From: Lepisosteus oculatus
Lineage: Eukaryota > Chordata > Actinopteri > Semionotiformes > Lepisosteidae
Direction of reading: 5' to 3'
Length of the DNA stretch: 64,000 bases
NCBI RefSeq assembly: GCF_040954835.1
Contig: NC_090703.1
Location: 15,079,444 to 15,143,443 of the forward strand
In this document: one piece after another, positions 12,971-25,330 of the stretch
How positions within the stretch are numbered: the stretch's first letter is position 1
Layout of the letters: every line of letters starts with the position of its first letter
The notes under the pieces: model-generated
What the model was told of the DNA's origin: nothing
The model's input: the letters and a program-made list of their open reading frames with translations, nothing else
The model's database searches: none
Made by a program: the position numbers and the translations under genes

Positions 12971-14172
12971 CGGCATACAGTTGGCAACAAAACCAAGCAT
13001 AAAAGAGTAATAAATACAAATATGGCTAAATACTTAGAGAATAAGCAAACATTGCTTTTCTGTGGAACAAAAGGCTTGGAAATTCATTTGGTTAAAACAC
13101 ACACAATTTAAGGTATATCCAGAGATAACCCCGAACAACAATTATCTATATTATTATCCTGATCTTATCCAAAGTATTACAAGAATTTGAGAAATGATCC
13201 TTTATTTTACAATTACTCTTAGTTTAATTAGAAAACAGGATAGTCTTCACAGTAAACTATTAGATGAAGTTAAGATCACAGCCATTTGTCCTCCTCACAA
13301 GTCACTTGTAAGGCTCAAAGGATACAGAAGGACAGACGTGACTGATGTCTCCACCACTGCCAGAGGCTGTTTCTCTGAAGGAGGCCACTCACGTTTTACT
13401 TGAATATCTAGTCACCTGGGCCAGAAAAACATTGGATCTTTGCAGTTGTCATTACTGGAAATTTATTCTGAAACATGGGCTGTTTTTACATTTCTGATCA
13501 CAACCTTTGCAATATCATTTCAAGGGCAGCCTGCACTTCACTTAACATAAGTTAAACACAATTAGCAACACAGTCAGCTGTATATATTTTTTTCAGCGAT
13601 TTTATTCAAGGGACAAATCTTATTTTATTGTTTTGTATTAGTCCTGCTAGAAGGAAAAGAACAACAAAATCATACACATTATGATCATATCACCGAATAC
13701 TAACAATTAGATTCTGGGCTGCCAGAGATACTTAACTTCCTGCACAGCAGGATATTTTTCACAGCAAAATCCCTTACTGCAGCGGGAACAGCATTTGAAT
13801 AACATGAAAACTGATCTGTCCAGGTGAAAGTTCACACAGGTGCAGAAACACGAAGACCTGCTCAACAGCGAAGAAAGCTTCTGCCACACAGAGGTGGGCA
13901 AGCTTAAAACAATATCTGAAACACCGCTGCGCATACAGTAAACAGCTTGAAATAATACGGCAACAGCCTGCTCGAGGTGAGAACAAGAGAAAACACAAAT
14001 GAAACTGGAAGGATGGTGCTTGCCAAGTTGCCTCGGGCGCACTCAAACGTCGTCCAACGATGAGAAGGCCGCACCTGCCTCAGTCTAATAGTACTCTTCC
14101 ATTATGAGAGTGAGAAAATCAGTTAGCAAAAAATTAGGCCCATGCCAAAACTCAAAGTGAAATAGAATAAAC
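12971..14172. other. intergenic, nothing recognised
   Basis: No exon or repeat recognised. A 111-codon open frame on the minus strand (13707-14042) has cysteine- and serine-rich composition without a recognisable domain; I do not call it a gene. Confidence 0.45.
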
Positions 14173-14258
14173 AATACACCCGAAGAAAGCTCCACAGCCG
14201 AAATGTGATTATTTTCTTCTCTTTTCAGCATGGAATAAACCTTTACTTGTTCCAAACA
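14173..14258 (+). repeat. Penelope-like element 3' end fragment
   Basis: It carries the block gaagaaagctccacagccgaaa followed by ttttcagcatggaataaacc and tttacttgttcc. The same block ends the longer copy at 19.2-19.64 kb. The '...gaaggctccac..gaaacg' signature is typical of Penelope-like (Neptune-type) 3' ends. Confidence 0.55.
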
Positions 14259-15529
14259 AGATGATTGTGTTTTGGCTTGATAAAAGTAACCGGAACCAAG
14301 GCTGAGCAGAGAAGTTTATGAAAGGTCAATAAGTATGTGCTACAGGTCAATTTCACCCCTTGGCTAAAGTCTGAACCAGACTGTAACATACATTTCTCAC
14401 AGTGCTGCTACAAAACAAATACAAATACAAAACAAAGATTCCCCACTACCTTCTAAAACACAAATCTGTGATTCTGGTAGTTTTACTACGCAAATAATAG
14501 CTAAAAGTGGTGGAAAAAAACACCAAAGTTAATCTAAGTACAAGTTATCTCTTGCAGTTTTATAAATTGAAAAACAAACTCCTTTAATATGTACATTCCG
14601 CCTTCAACAACCAGTTATTAGGTTTAAATGTACTGTCTTTGGCACTATTCAAGCCTCAACAATTTAATATTATGAAGGACAATGAAGGAAACTGACACAA
14701 AGGAAACAATGTGTGAAACACAGAGACCCATGCAATTCCCGTAGCCCACTACACTATCTGAAAAATGTGTTTAGCTTTAATAAAACAAATCTTAAAAACA
14801 TGCATGGACTAGACCGATAATAGGAAACAAAAGTCTTTCAAAGCAGATTATACAGAGGAAATGTATCGTTCACTGTCAACAAATGTAATAAGTATTTGCA
14901 TGCAAATAAAATGTACACCCTTTTTTCAGTTCAGAAATTAAAAGCTTGCTTGTAAAAACTCTGCTGAAGTTCTCACTGATACTGCTTTTAGTCAAGACTT
15001 AACCTATTGAGAAACATTATACTCTATGTGCAAATCTGTTTACAACATAAGCACTAAAAGCAATTAAAACCTATGAGTAATACACATAGAGGACTTGATT
15101 TGTGGACAGCTCCTGCTGCCCTGACTTTTATGGCACCACTAAGTTTGGGTAAGGACATGAAGAAAAAGATCCCAGGCTGACACCTCTTGCCTGGTTCCTG
15201 ATCATTTCACACCTCCAGGTAGGCTGGTTAATTTGCCAGCAAGCCATTCACACTTTGTCACTGCCCAGACTGAAGAAAACCTGAGAACCATCACCCCTCT
15301 GGTGTCTGAGAAACGTCCCCAGAAAAGAAATCCGTAGGCAGGGAACAAATGGTCACTTTCAGTGTGGATTTAGCAGATGTTTTATAGAGATGTAAGTGAG
15401 CCTTATATATTATGTGGGTCTTAACATAAACTTGTAAGCAAACTGTTGACCCCTATATGCACCACATCACATCTTTTCTTTCCATGCACTCATACCACAG
15501 AAGCCATCCTGATCATATTAACACTGTAA
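14259..15529. other. intergenic, nothing recognised
   Basis: AT-rich sequence with no recognised gene or repeat. Confidence 0.45.
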
Positions 15530-15592
15530 TTATTTTATCTTTGGAATTTGTAAGTCACCTTTGGTTAAGGGCATCTGCTAAACAAACAACAA
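15530..15592 (+). repeat. SINE tail fragment (gtaagtcacc...aagggcatctgctaa)
   Basis: tttgtaagtcacctttggttaagggcatctgctaaac is the tail common to many fish tRNA-derived SINEs. No head is visible upstream. Confidence 0.6.
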
Positions 15593-16381
15593 TCAACACA
15601 GAAGGGGTTAATCATTGTACTACAGCTGATTTCTCTTGACATATCTGTTATTACAATAAGAAAAGAAAACACTAATTCCAGAACACATCCAGAAGATAAT
15701 ACATTAGGGTGTGTGCTCATGTGAGCTGCTGTAAAAAAGCAAGCCTTTTGTGTCACTAAAGTAAATGCTTAGTAAATCCAGTATCTCTATAAGGTGTTCT
15801 CCCATCTAACAGAGGTGGTCATACACTTAACACCATCTAGAAAGTAGCTGTGGATTATTTATAATTTAAAGATTAAGGAATGAATGTGGAGACAGAGTGT
15901 CTGCGATTTTAAACATTGTGTGGATTGTATTGCTCTTGGACAATTGCAGACCTTGTATTCCCTCCTGATGTGTATATTCTGTGCTACACAAAGCATGATT
16001 TAAAATATTAGAGATTGATTTCTGAACCTGCTAAAAGTAAGAGTCATCCAAAACTTTAGGAACAAGGTGCCTCTTTGAAGCTTGATCTAGGCCTTTTTGA
16101 GTTTGAACACTGCTATTATGTTGTCTTTCTAAACCTTGTTAAACCTGCAGGTTTATCCAAAGTAAGGGCTTTGAGATGCTCAATTACATCATTTTTACCG
16201 CTTGGTTAACCAGCAGAGCTGCTTTTACAGAAACTCTTAGGGAGTGACTGAGAGAGTGCTCAGAAATACAAAACAGACTGAGGGTCCAGATTTTAAAAGA
16301 GCCGTGAAAATAAGAAGACTGAAAACAGAAGTGACAAACAGGATTCACAAATAATTGCACTATTGCAAATCCCTGGACATC

Positions 16382-17672
16382 CAGTCCCTTTCAGAAGTAT
16401 CCAGCCCCTTGCTCAGTTTTCACATTTTGTTGTTGTAAAGCTTGCAGTCATCACATTTTAAAGCAGCAATTATTATTTGATATATACATTACCACACATT
16501 CAAAGAAAAAAAAACACAAAAAGAAAAAAGTAAATAATATGAAAGAAAAATGTAAAAAGTAAACCTAAATTAGGCGCACAAAATGACCTAAATGAGTCAT
16601 ACAATTTGTTGAGTAGCTTCTGTCTGTGTACAACAATAGTAGGCCACATGACTGCAAAATAAATATACTTCTATCATCTCTGTACGCTCCCTCAGTACTT
16701 AATCTCAAGCTGAGATTCAACCTTGTAGACTAAGGAGCTGTACAAAAGCACATATTTGGAGAAGTGTTTAAAAACATTTCAAAGACCATTAATATCCCTT
16801 TATGCATGGTGAGATTGATGATTAGTAGCAAAATACACTCAGACACTGCCTAGATCAGGGTATGCCACCACAGTGAGCAAAGGAGGAAATTGGTTAGTGT
16901 GGCCAATGGTGACTTTAAAAGGGTTACAGAGTTCAGTGGCTGAGATGGGAGAAAACATTGATGAGTCAACATTATCCCGGTCATTCCACAAAGGGGGTTT
17001 ACTTGGAAATGAAAAGAATCTGTAGTGCCACATGGAATTTGCAACAAAGCACCTTACTGATACAGCAGATATATGACAAATGGTCTTGTGGTCAGTCAAG
17101 GCATCTACCATCATGATCTTTTTAATCTTGATACACACTGTAGCATTACATCAAAACAAACAGTGCTTCACTCAGTCATTACCATCCCTACTGTCAAGCA
17201 TTGACAATAAGCAGTGGCAACAACATATAGTTTTGCTTCTCATCAGTAGGGACTGGTATGTTTGTCAAGACTGTTGGGAACATAGATGGAGCAAAGTACT
17301 GGCAAAACGTAGAGGATTACCTGCTTAAGACCTAAAATTGGGACAATAAATCACCTTTCAGAAGCATAATGACTCAAGTGAGTATTATTGAGTAGCCAAG
17401 ACAAAGTTCTGCCTTAAGTCCCATAGGAAATCTGTGGAAAAACTTTGGATACTAAGAGATTGCCAAGCAACTTAAGACATTTAAGCAAATCTGTCTAGAA
17501 AAATTAACATTTCAGTTTTCTCTCTTTAGTTTCTGCTGACATATACTATAACCTAGCTTACCTTTACAAGTCTTCAGTTTGAACATAAAGTTAAAAAAAT
17601 TCTATGCATCATTTTGTAATTTCACAAAATAGGACATCATAGAAATGGTTTGAATACTTTTTCAAGGCACTG
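16382..17672 (+). mobile_element. decayed Tc1-type DNA transposon
   Basis: Outer ends are a left block starting cagtccctttcagaagtatcc and a right block ending tgaatactttttcaaggcactg, which are inverted copies of the usual Tc1 terminus. Inside, 16860-17460 preserves the order of Tc1 transposase coding blocks (for example aatggtgactttaaaagggttacagagttcagtggctgagatggg, tggaatttgcaac, accatccctactgtcaagca, ggaaatctgtggaaa), but stops and frameshifts interrupt every frame. No transposase can be made. The right end abuts a LINE fragment (see findings). Confidence 0.8.
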
Positions 17673-17674
17673 CA

Positions 17675-17790
17675 AAAGTGAGAACATGAGGCATTTCTTC
17701 ACACAAACAATTGTGGGAGTCTGGAACAAGTTTTTCAACCATGTAGTTAAAGGTGGTATCCTCAACTCTCCACAAGAAACAGCTGGATCG
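17675..17790 (+). repeat. CR1-like LINE 3' fragment
   Basis: gagaacatgaggcatttcttcacacaaac followed by ttgtgggagtctggaacaag is the typical end of a CR1-like reverse transcriptase ORF (the FFTxxVVGVWNK region). Related pieces are at 54548-54735 (+) and 51160-51440 (-). Confidence 0.6.
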
Positions 17791-19199
17791 GATCTTTTGT
17801 AAGACACTGTAAAACATGCCTTAGGCACTCAAAGGTTTGTGAATTTAGGTATAGGCAAGGGTCTGACCTTCAGTGCAGATTTACAGCATAAACAGGCAAT
17901 TTCCTTTAAAAGACATGAATACTACAGTGCACTCAAAATATATTGAGAAACAATTTATTGATCAACTATATATGACAAATATATAAATTGTCAAAGTTAT
18001 TTGTCAAAGCAAATATAGATTTCCTGCCTGACCCAGATTGACACTCTTCAGAAAATCTACACCTGCACTTAGCCCTTATTTCAGGTAAAGGAAGTTGCAT
18101 CCAGTAGCAAACATGTACATGAAACTCATATCATATGCAAACATTCCCTACTTGACTGGTAAGGTGAGTTTAGGTATTTTTCCAGACACTGACTGAAGCA
18201 GGGTGAAAAGAGTGCTCCAAGACGCTGACTCAAAGGTGACTGGTATCTTCAGATCTGTAAAGTGCACTGCTATCCTAAGATAAGAAAGGTCTCAGATTGT
18301 ACATGCCAGGCAGCATGTTCTTGAAAATACATGGAGAAAGCTTGGGAGCATTAGATGAACCTCTCTGAGCACTTCTCCAAACACACATGAATTTGCATCT
18401 CGAAACAAAAACATGCTTCACTCCTACACTGATTTTTCCCATCTCCATTTTCTGTTAAACGGACAATTAAATGGAAATAAACAGAAAAACAATAATACAT
18501 CCAAAAAAATTCTTGCACTACCATCACAGTTCAAAGGGAGCAAAGGGCTTCCTTCTAAAATGGGGACTTTACAGAAAATTTGCATAAAGCAAACGGTAAT
18601 TTGAATCTTTAAGATATTTACTTCTTTGCCTAACAGATTCACTGAATTAAATAAACAGTGACTGCATGCAAAAAAGTAAAGGATTGGCAAGTACTGCATA
18701 TCTGCAAAAACAGCAGAGTAAACCAGTCAAACTGTTAGCTGTCAAACCGCTAAAACAGCTTCTATTAAGCTGGGGGAGGGTGTGGACAGAGTAAGGTTAC
18801 ATCAAGGTGGATTTCCTTAATATTGTACTAAAAAGACCAGTTGAAAAGGCAAACAGATGGCCATACCTGTATTTGTAGTAAAAACAAAATTAATTCATGG
18901 TAAGACCTAAAACATACCATATGGGGATATGGGGTGAAAATTCAAAGAACCTAGACATTTACAGAAAAAAAGGTTTAACAGTATTTTCTATACTTCAGTA
19001 TTTTTTGGTTTTACCCAATGGATAGCATTAGCAATATCTGCAAGATGGGCAAAACAGTGTCTTGTTTCACATTAGAAATATGATTTCCCTGTGTGAGAAC
19101 ATTGGCGAGTTTTTTTAAAACTAGATATTGACTATACAACAAAGTACGCCACCTGTTGTTGCCCTGAAGTACTGCATTATTGCCAACCATTAAAAAAAG
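17791..19199. other. intergenic, nothing recognised
   Basis: No gene or repeat recognised; short frames only. Confidence 0.45.
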
Positions 19200-19640
19200 A
19201 TTAAAGATCTCTCCAAGCCCATTGTTTCTCATTTCACCTCTGACGGCCACGACCACTCTAATCTCTCCGCCTGTGTTCTCAAAGACGGTTTTCCGAACTC
19301 ATACATCAGAAAGACCACCGAAACTAAAATTATTCTGCAGCTAGGATCACACATTCTCCCTTCCCTTAACGACAGACTACTGTTCTTTTAAATTTTCTCC
19401 ATTCATTGGAAGTTTCATTTCACACCTCTCTGCACCCATTCTGACTTCACACCTCTTGATTGGCCTCTCTTTCTGTCCCCTGCTCCCGCCTCTCACTCCT
19501 CCTCCCAACCTTTGTTCTCCCGCTACTTTACCTTTGCCTACTGCCCTGTCTCTCTCACACCTGAAGAAGGCTCCACGGACGAAACGTTGTGTTCTTTCTT
19601 CTTTTTTTCAGCATGGAATAAACCTATTACTTGTTCCTTT
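19200..19640 (+). mobile_element. Penelope-like (Neptune-type) retroelement 3' fragment
   Basis: In plus-strand translation 19225-19380 reads as the end of a GIY-YIG-containing Penelope-like ORF (HF-SDGHDHSNLS-CVLKDGF followed by an RKTTETKIILQLG-like segment). A CT-rich 3' region follows, then cacacctgaagaaggctccacggacgaaacg and the terminal block cagcatggaataaacc. The 5' reverse transcriptase part is missing, so this is a 5'-truncated dead copy. Confidence 0.6.
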
Positions 19641-19789
19641 GCAACTATTCAAATTGTGAACCTATTCAAAGAGATGAGATTGCAAAGCAACATAAAAAAA
19701 ATCCCATAACCAGCATTTAATTTGTACAAGTTATCAAAGCAAGAGTTTAAAACAGACAGTTCATGCAAGTTTTATTCTGCGTAAGAATT

Positions 19790-20130
19790 GTAAATTACAT
19801 AAAACAAATCAACAATAGAAACTAATAATATTTTAAATAACGCCTTTAGAAGTGGCTTCTCAAAGCACTTTACAGAATGACAAGAAAAAAAAATACACAA
19901 GATATGCACAATGAGTATACAAAGTTAGAAGAGACAGTAGATGGTGGTACTAAATACAGTAGGAACAAAGGGGTAAAGAACAGAACCAGTTTAAGTAAAG
20001 CCTCTTCTAAAGAAGTTTTGAGTCTTGATTTGGAGGAGTTTAAAGAAGGTGGCTCTCTGATATCCTTGGGGATAGAAGGGATTACAAAAACCATTCAGAA
20101 AAATGACAAGGACAAATATTTGAACAACTG
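19790..20130 (+). repeat. dispersed interspersed repeat fragment
   Basis: It begins with a cgcctttagaagtggcttctcaaagcactttacag block. Later come gttttgagtcttgatttgga and a gatatccttggggatagaaggg block, an order I know from a dispersed fish repeat. The 87-codon open frame at 19877-20140 is part of this repeat and is not a gene. Confidence 0.45.
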
Positions 20131-21532
20131 TTTCTCATAAACAACTGAAAGACGTTTAGCAGAATGGCGAATATCACCCCAAAGAAACAGAATTAAAGGA
20201 CAATTTGGGTTAAGTGCATTACATTTATTGTTTGTCTTTGGTACAGTACATATTAGGTTTTGACTTGTTTGCTAAGCAAGAAATTTGAGTTTTCATGAAG
20301 TTTATTGTACAGACATTTCGGGACATGACACTCATTGATAAGTACTGTAAAGCAGTGCAAGTCGATTCCTTGCACAGGAGTTGTAAAAAAAAAATTGTAG
20401 ACCCCATCCAATCACAAACTAATGAATAGTACTGGAATTGAAACTGTTAGAAAAAAACTGTTAGGCAAAACTTTTTTTTTGCTTTAAAACCATTATTGAA
20501 CTCAATGTATTTGTTCTAATATTATCCAATGGATACAGGAATTACCCTAAAATAAAATATATATTGCTCTTATCATTCAAATTAACCTCATGAACACAAA
20601 TACAAATTGCTTGAATATAAGGCCAAAATCAAGCTGTCCCTATAGTATTTGAGGGCCCTGTATAAGAGGCTGTATACAGCTAAGCTGCCTCCATGTAAGA
20701 CAGCACAAAACCCAAAACCTAAAATGTATCAATTTAACCATGAAGGAATCTTAATTCAGACAGGCAACACTTTGTTTTTATAGACAATTCTTTTTTTCTG
20801 TATTATAAGCAGAAAATATTGTGTGCTATTGAAGTTACTGGTGATGTGTTTTCCTTGCTTTGGAAGGTCATTCTTCCACAGCAATCCCAGGAGTACTGGC
20901 TTCAGAAAATTACCATCACTGCGAGAATATAGTTTTGTTGAGTGATGTTACTCCTCTTCTAGTTTTCATCTTCTTGGTGTTCAGGAATATCCTTTACATT
21001 CAACTTGAATTAAAAAAAATAGTTTCATTCACATGTTCGACAAGAGTATCTGTTGTACATCTGGACATGCTGAATCCTAACCTGTTTTAGCATGAACACT
21101 GCCAGACATTCTGAGACAGCACAAAAAGTGCAGAGGATTACAGAACTATTAAAGTTGATATGCAAACTGCACCACAAAATAAGTGTAACAGGTTGCATCA
21201 CGTTTATATTTTAATATTTGGCAAAATGCCCAGAAAAGAATCAAACTGAAATAAAACATCATTTGAGAGATTGCTAGGCAAATTTCTAATGTTTATGCAA
21301 AATGATTAAATGAAAGCTACTGCAATAGATCTACAAAGTAAAAAATTACAGGAATCATTCAGAGATATCAGATGGTGTTTATGCCTTACAATCCATAGCA
21401 CCAGATAGTGCTTAAAATATACACAGGGACTGAACAAGCAAGGTAGATCTGTCAATCATTTCAAAAGAACAAACATGACAAAATACAGAGAGAGGTACTC
21501 TGGGAGATGTTGTAGCTTACCTTGACATTTTC
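20131..21532 (-). other. pigh: pigh 3' UTR and downstream region
   Basis: Non-coding sequence follows the pigh stop (21535-21533 on the minus strand). A minus-strand AATAAA would read as tttatt on the plus strand; one occurs near 20223, but I cannot tell which signal is used. No other gene is seen. Confidence 0.35.
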
Positions 21533-21604
21533 TTAGCACTGTCCAATAATTTCTTGACAGCTCTTATATACTTTGTCCAGACAACTCAAACGTGGTTTAG
21601 AGCT
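21533..21604 (-). CDS. pigh: pigh exon 4 with stop codon
   Basis: 23 codons plus TAA: SSKPRLSCLDKVYKSC then QEIIGQC. It is shorter at the C terminus than human PIGH, which has a further short tail. Confidence 0.93.
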   Translation of the reverse strand, partial: SSKPRLSCLDKVYKSCQEIIGQC

Positions 21605-24600
21605 CTGAAAGAAAAGAAACTGATTTTTCCTTAACAAGTAAACCACAAACACTTGTCGCTTTGTGAAAGAGTAGAGGTGTAAGAACATAAGGAATGTTAC
21701 ACACGAGAGTAGGGCAATTTGGCACATCCATCTCATTCGGTAGCTAGAAATTCATTAACCCGAGGACCCCATCCTGCTGTTTATTGAAAGAAACAATATT
21801 TGCTCTGACATGTCCGGGTAACTTGTTCTATACCGCCAAAGGTATGAGAGAGTTAACAACTCAAATTCCCTTTAATTCAACTGGGGAAACAATTTCTCAC
21901 TTCTACATCTGATCTGCTTCAGAAGTCCCACTGCTCAAGGGAATGGGTGCCATGTCTGTCTCTGGTGGGTGTTGCACTTCAATGATGGATGAAGTGCTGT
22001 TATATTTAAAGCAAGATCCTAAAGATCTCTGAGATTTGTGGGAAGAAAAAGTAGTATGTAAGTATGAGATTTTCAGCCCATAAATGAACTACGTACATTT
22101 CCCATACAAAAACCAGCTACCAGGTTTGAGGTGGCATGAACTAACTGGGAGATGAAAGACATGAAATGGCACCTTGAATATTTCTTGATTTATTCAAATG
22201 GACTACTGTCTATCCTACATTCCTTATTCCTTTTACCAAATTCATACCAAGCAAGACAACTGAGAACTAATTCTCATTTACATTAACACCTAGATGGAGA
22301 AGACTCATTAATATAGCAGGGCATTTTTACAAAACAGGGCAATTTGAGTGATTGGCTCAAGAGTATAACAGCAGCAGCATTCCAACAGGAATTTGAACCC
22401 ACAACCCTCCAACTGTGTAACCAGAGCCCCAACTACTACACTCCACTGCTGCCTTGTGACAGCTACAGAAAATATGACCACATGAAGAAATCCTGGAGTC
22501 TAACTGAACTTCAAATTAGATGAGATTTTTGATTTACATACTGATTTAGAAAATATAGGATTGTCATAACTGCTAGTTAAATTTGTCTTAAACATCATAC
22601 TTTTCAGATCTTACCTGAAAAAGAGGTACAACATCAGCCACTCCATTGGGATCTGATGGATCTTTTAACAGTATACAAAGGTAGTAAATCACCCGTTGCT
22701 GAAAAGTGGGAGACAAAGTGAAGCACAAATTTGAAAAATGTGGCCACAGACACAAAGAGACAGAAAATTCTGTTATCCGTAACAGTACAACTGTACTATT
22801 ATAAACCAAAACGTTTTTTTGGTATAGTAGATAAAACTGACAGTCATGTGGGAGTGAAATTACAGGTACAAACAAGAGGAATCGGAGAATAGACACAGAA
22901 CTTTTGTAAAAAAGTAATGAATTACCCACTGAGTAACACGTTACTGTCTAAAGAACCACTTTCTTCTGCTCCACTTACCATGTAAATGGCTTCATTAATG
23001 ACAATGTCTTTGACCTTGCCCATCTCTATGAAGGTTGTGCTCTCTCTCCCTGATGCGTAAGAGGAAGACATCTGAATCCCCAGAGAGCCAATAATGAGAA
23101 GCGACTCGTGGTCTATTTTCACAAAGTGAAGGTGAAGCATCATCCCCAAAAGAGTAACAAATATGGCAGCTGACAATACAGTGGTATTCTGAAAGAAAAC
23201 CAATTAAAATTAATAATAATAATTTCTGGACACCCCACTCAAAGCACTTTACAGGTAATGGGGACTCCCCTCCACCACCACCAATGTGCAGCATCCATCT
23301 GGATGATGCGACGGCAGCCATAGTGCGCCAGAACGCTCACCACACATCAGCTATCAGTGGGAAGGAGAGCCAATTCATAGAGGGGGATTATTAGGAGGCC
23401 ATGATTGGTAAGGGCCAATGGGAAATTTGGCTAGGACGCCAGGGTTACACCCCTACTCTTTACGAGAAACACCCTGGGATTTTTAATGACCACAGAGAGT
23501 CAGGACCTCAGTTTTACGTCTCATCCGAAGGACGGCGCCTGTTGACAGTATAGTGTCCCCCTCACTATACTAGGGCATTAGGACCCACATGGACCACAGG
23601 GTGAGTGCCCCCTGCTGGGCCCACTAATACCTCTTCCAGCAGCAACCTTAGTTTTTCCTCAGGAGGTCTCCCATCCAGGTACTGACCAGGCTCACACCTG
23701 CTGAGCTTCAGTGGGTTGCTAGTTGCGAGTTGCAGAGTGATATGGCTGCTGGCAAATTAAACATTTTCCTACTGTCCATTTCTGTATATTTTAGACTGGT
23801 TATATATAGCTTCATGTTGAAGTATTGGATTAAATGACTCTTTTCTTCTTACGGTACTATACATATCATCAACAACAACATACATTTGTACTGTTTTATT
23901 TTTCAACCCTAATGGTTTTTCATGGAGATCGCCTTGGTCAAAGGCATCAGTTGAATAAGTCATATGTTGTACTCTACTCTAACCCATTTTTTTATCCTTG
24001 TGTTACATTGTTATTTTGTAAATCTCAATCAATTGTGCATACATCTAAAAAGCAGGGTCGCTTCTATCAGGATGCATTGCTCTTTATGACGCTTGCATGC
24101 GATTAGTATCCAGAGAAAGATGTCAACTTTGTTTCTGCAATCCAACAGCTGCTGGGTTCAAAATAAAGCAAATCCGACCAATTCTAAAAAGGATTAAAAT
24201 GCACGGTGAAGAATGGAAGGGCACGCGTTATTAAAAACGCAACTTCCACTCTAGTGAAAAACATGGCAATTTTGCATATAAGAGCAGATTTCTGAACAGT
24301 GTCAAACACACAAAGACATTTCCTTTCCTTTGGTAACTGTTGCTAACACATAGTAGCTGTCACTGTATTTACAAAACAAAGCATAAACCACCCCAGCAGT
24401 ATCTCACACTTGTGTCGTCGTCTCTTGCGCTCATTTAAATATTCAAAAACAAATAGTAAGAACTGCTGTAAAGAACTTTACACCAGAATAAGTTTGACAA
24501 ACGTATTTTCTTATTCTGAGGTAACCTTTTAAAAACTTTTTTTTTAATGATTATGGGTAACAAAGCATGCTTTATTCCCCCTCACACCTTTAGTTCTTAC

Positions 24601-24855
24601 TATATGGGCAGCTGATATCACTCAGCACTGCACGAAACTGCCATGGACCCCACTAACAGGACTTTTTTTAAAACTTACCTCGGTAATAAGAAAAACAGCA
24701 TAGGCGATCAGCCACACTGAACACGTGTACGCCATTATCTTGCGCAGAGACACCTTTGGAGTGCTGATAGTGAACTCTCTGCAGAAACTTGAATGACTGC
24801 AGCTATTCAGCAATATAGTATTGCCGTTTATATCGCTGTACTTGTCCTCAGACAT
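21533..24855 (-). CDS. pigh: PIG-H, GPI-GlcNAc transferase subunit (complete, four exons)
   Basis: Exons are 24855-24679, 23188-22979, 22698-22615 and 21604-21533. All introns are GT-AG and phase 0, giving 180 aa (human about 188). PIG-H is an ER membrane subunit of the GPI-N-acetylglucosaminyltransferase complex (PIG-A, -C, -H, -P, -Q, -Y, DPM2), which makes GlcNAc-PI, the first step of GPI-anchor synthesis. Two hydrophobic segments are visible at about residues 41-58 and 64-82. They are followed by the conserved cytosolic domain with HFVKIDHESLLII, the QMSSSYASGRESTTF block, EMGKVKDIVINEAIY and the RVIYYLCILLKDP stretch. The start at 24855 (MSEDKYSDI) is chosen over the in-frame ATG at 24879 because it aligns with the human MEDERSFSDI. 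Intron 1 carries a 5S-SINE and intron 3 a tRNA-SINE. The gene is divergent from zfyve1. Confidence 0.96.
22310..22460 (-). repeat. tRNA-derived SINE in pigh intron 3
   Basis: Read on the minus strand it has a head ggcagcagtggagtgtagtagttgg, a pol III B-box-like gtgggttcaaattcc, and a downstream block with cttgagccaatcactc. This is the usual fish tRNA-SINE layout. The tail is degraded. Confidence 0.65.
22615..22698 (-). CDS. pigh: pigh exon 3
   Basis: 28 codons, from QRVIYYLCILL to VVPLFQ. The acceptor is ttttcag and the donor CAG|gtaag. Confidence 0.94.
22979..23188 (-). CDS. pigh: pigh exon 2
   Basis: 70 codons, from NTTVLSAAIF to IVINEAIYM, the best conserved part of the protein. The acceptor is ctttcag and the donor ATG|gtaag. 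Confidence 0.95.
23205..23754 (-). mobile_element. 5S-rRNA-derived SINE, near full length
   Basis: The head (minus strand, 23754 to about 23661) matches 5S rRNA: it starts gccagcagccatatcactctg, has an A-box-like aagctcagcagg and the C-box-like ctggatgggagacc. A long body follows with gtcctaatgccctagtatag and a gggatttttaatgacc-like block, then a 3' part (ccatccagatggatgc, ccattacctgtaaagtgctttgag) ending in an (ATT)n tail. It inserted in pigh intron 1 and has no coding capacity. It is a 5S-promoter SINE (SINE3 class), not a functional 5S gene. Confidence 0.88.
24679..24855 (-). CDS. pigh: pigh exon 1 (coding)
   Basis: 59 codons from MSEDKYSD to AYAVFLITE, containing the first hydrophobic segment. 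The donor is GAG|gtaag. Confidence 0.95.
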
Positions 24856-25330
24856 ACTGTGTATTTTACGAAGCAGCAACTAAAGCATACTTTGCCTAAA
24901 ATTACATATTATTCACAGTGCAAAATAACAGTAGCATTACTAACCAGATGCGTATTCCCTTTATAAAAACATAACTTGTACCATACAGAGAAGCGTAAAA
25001 TCCACCACAACCTGCTTTAAACAGCGCACAGAAATGATGTAAACACTTTGAAGGCACCAGCTGACCCATGGGAGATGTAGTTCTTACTGACTTTGATACA
25101 ATTGTTGACCGAAATAGAAAATGAAAACTTTGTTCACAAAAAATATGGTTGCAGAACCGTCAGGTATGCATTAGAGAGGGAGGTTGTTTGGAATGATAAT
25201 AAATCTTTCCATTAAACAAAGTTGCTGAATATGAAACGATTTGCTTTTTACATTGTTTACCCAAGAATACGTCGGATTTGTACGAATCCCACAATTCCCC
25301 GCGCACGAGAGACGCTATAATAGGTGATAG
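24856..25330 (-). promoter_or_regulatory. pigh: pigh promoter region with ZNF143-like motif
   Basis: Upstream of the pigh start, the minus strand at 25081-25065 reads ACTACATCTCCCATGGG, close to the Staf/ZNF143 (THAP11) consensus ACTACAnnTCCCA. A second, weaker CACAATTCCCCGCGC sits at 25290-25305 on the plus strand. CpG dinucleotides are locally more frequent here than in the flanks. No TATA box is evident. Confidence 0.55.

Noticed and set aside
13707-14042. 111-codon minus-strand frame
   Set aside because: No domain, low-complexity composition and no splice or promoter context.
19877-20140. 87-codon plus-strand frame
   Set aside because: It falls in a dispersed repeat.
23661-23754. 5S rRNA gene
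   Set aside because: The 5S-like part is degraded and followed by a SINE body and tail, so it is a 5S-SINE, not a gene.
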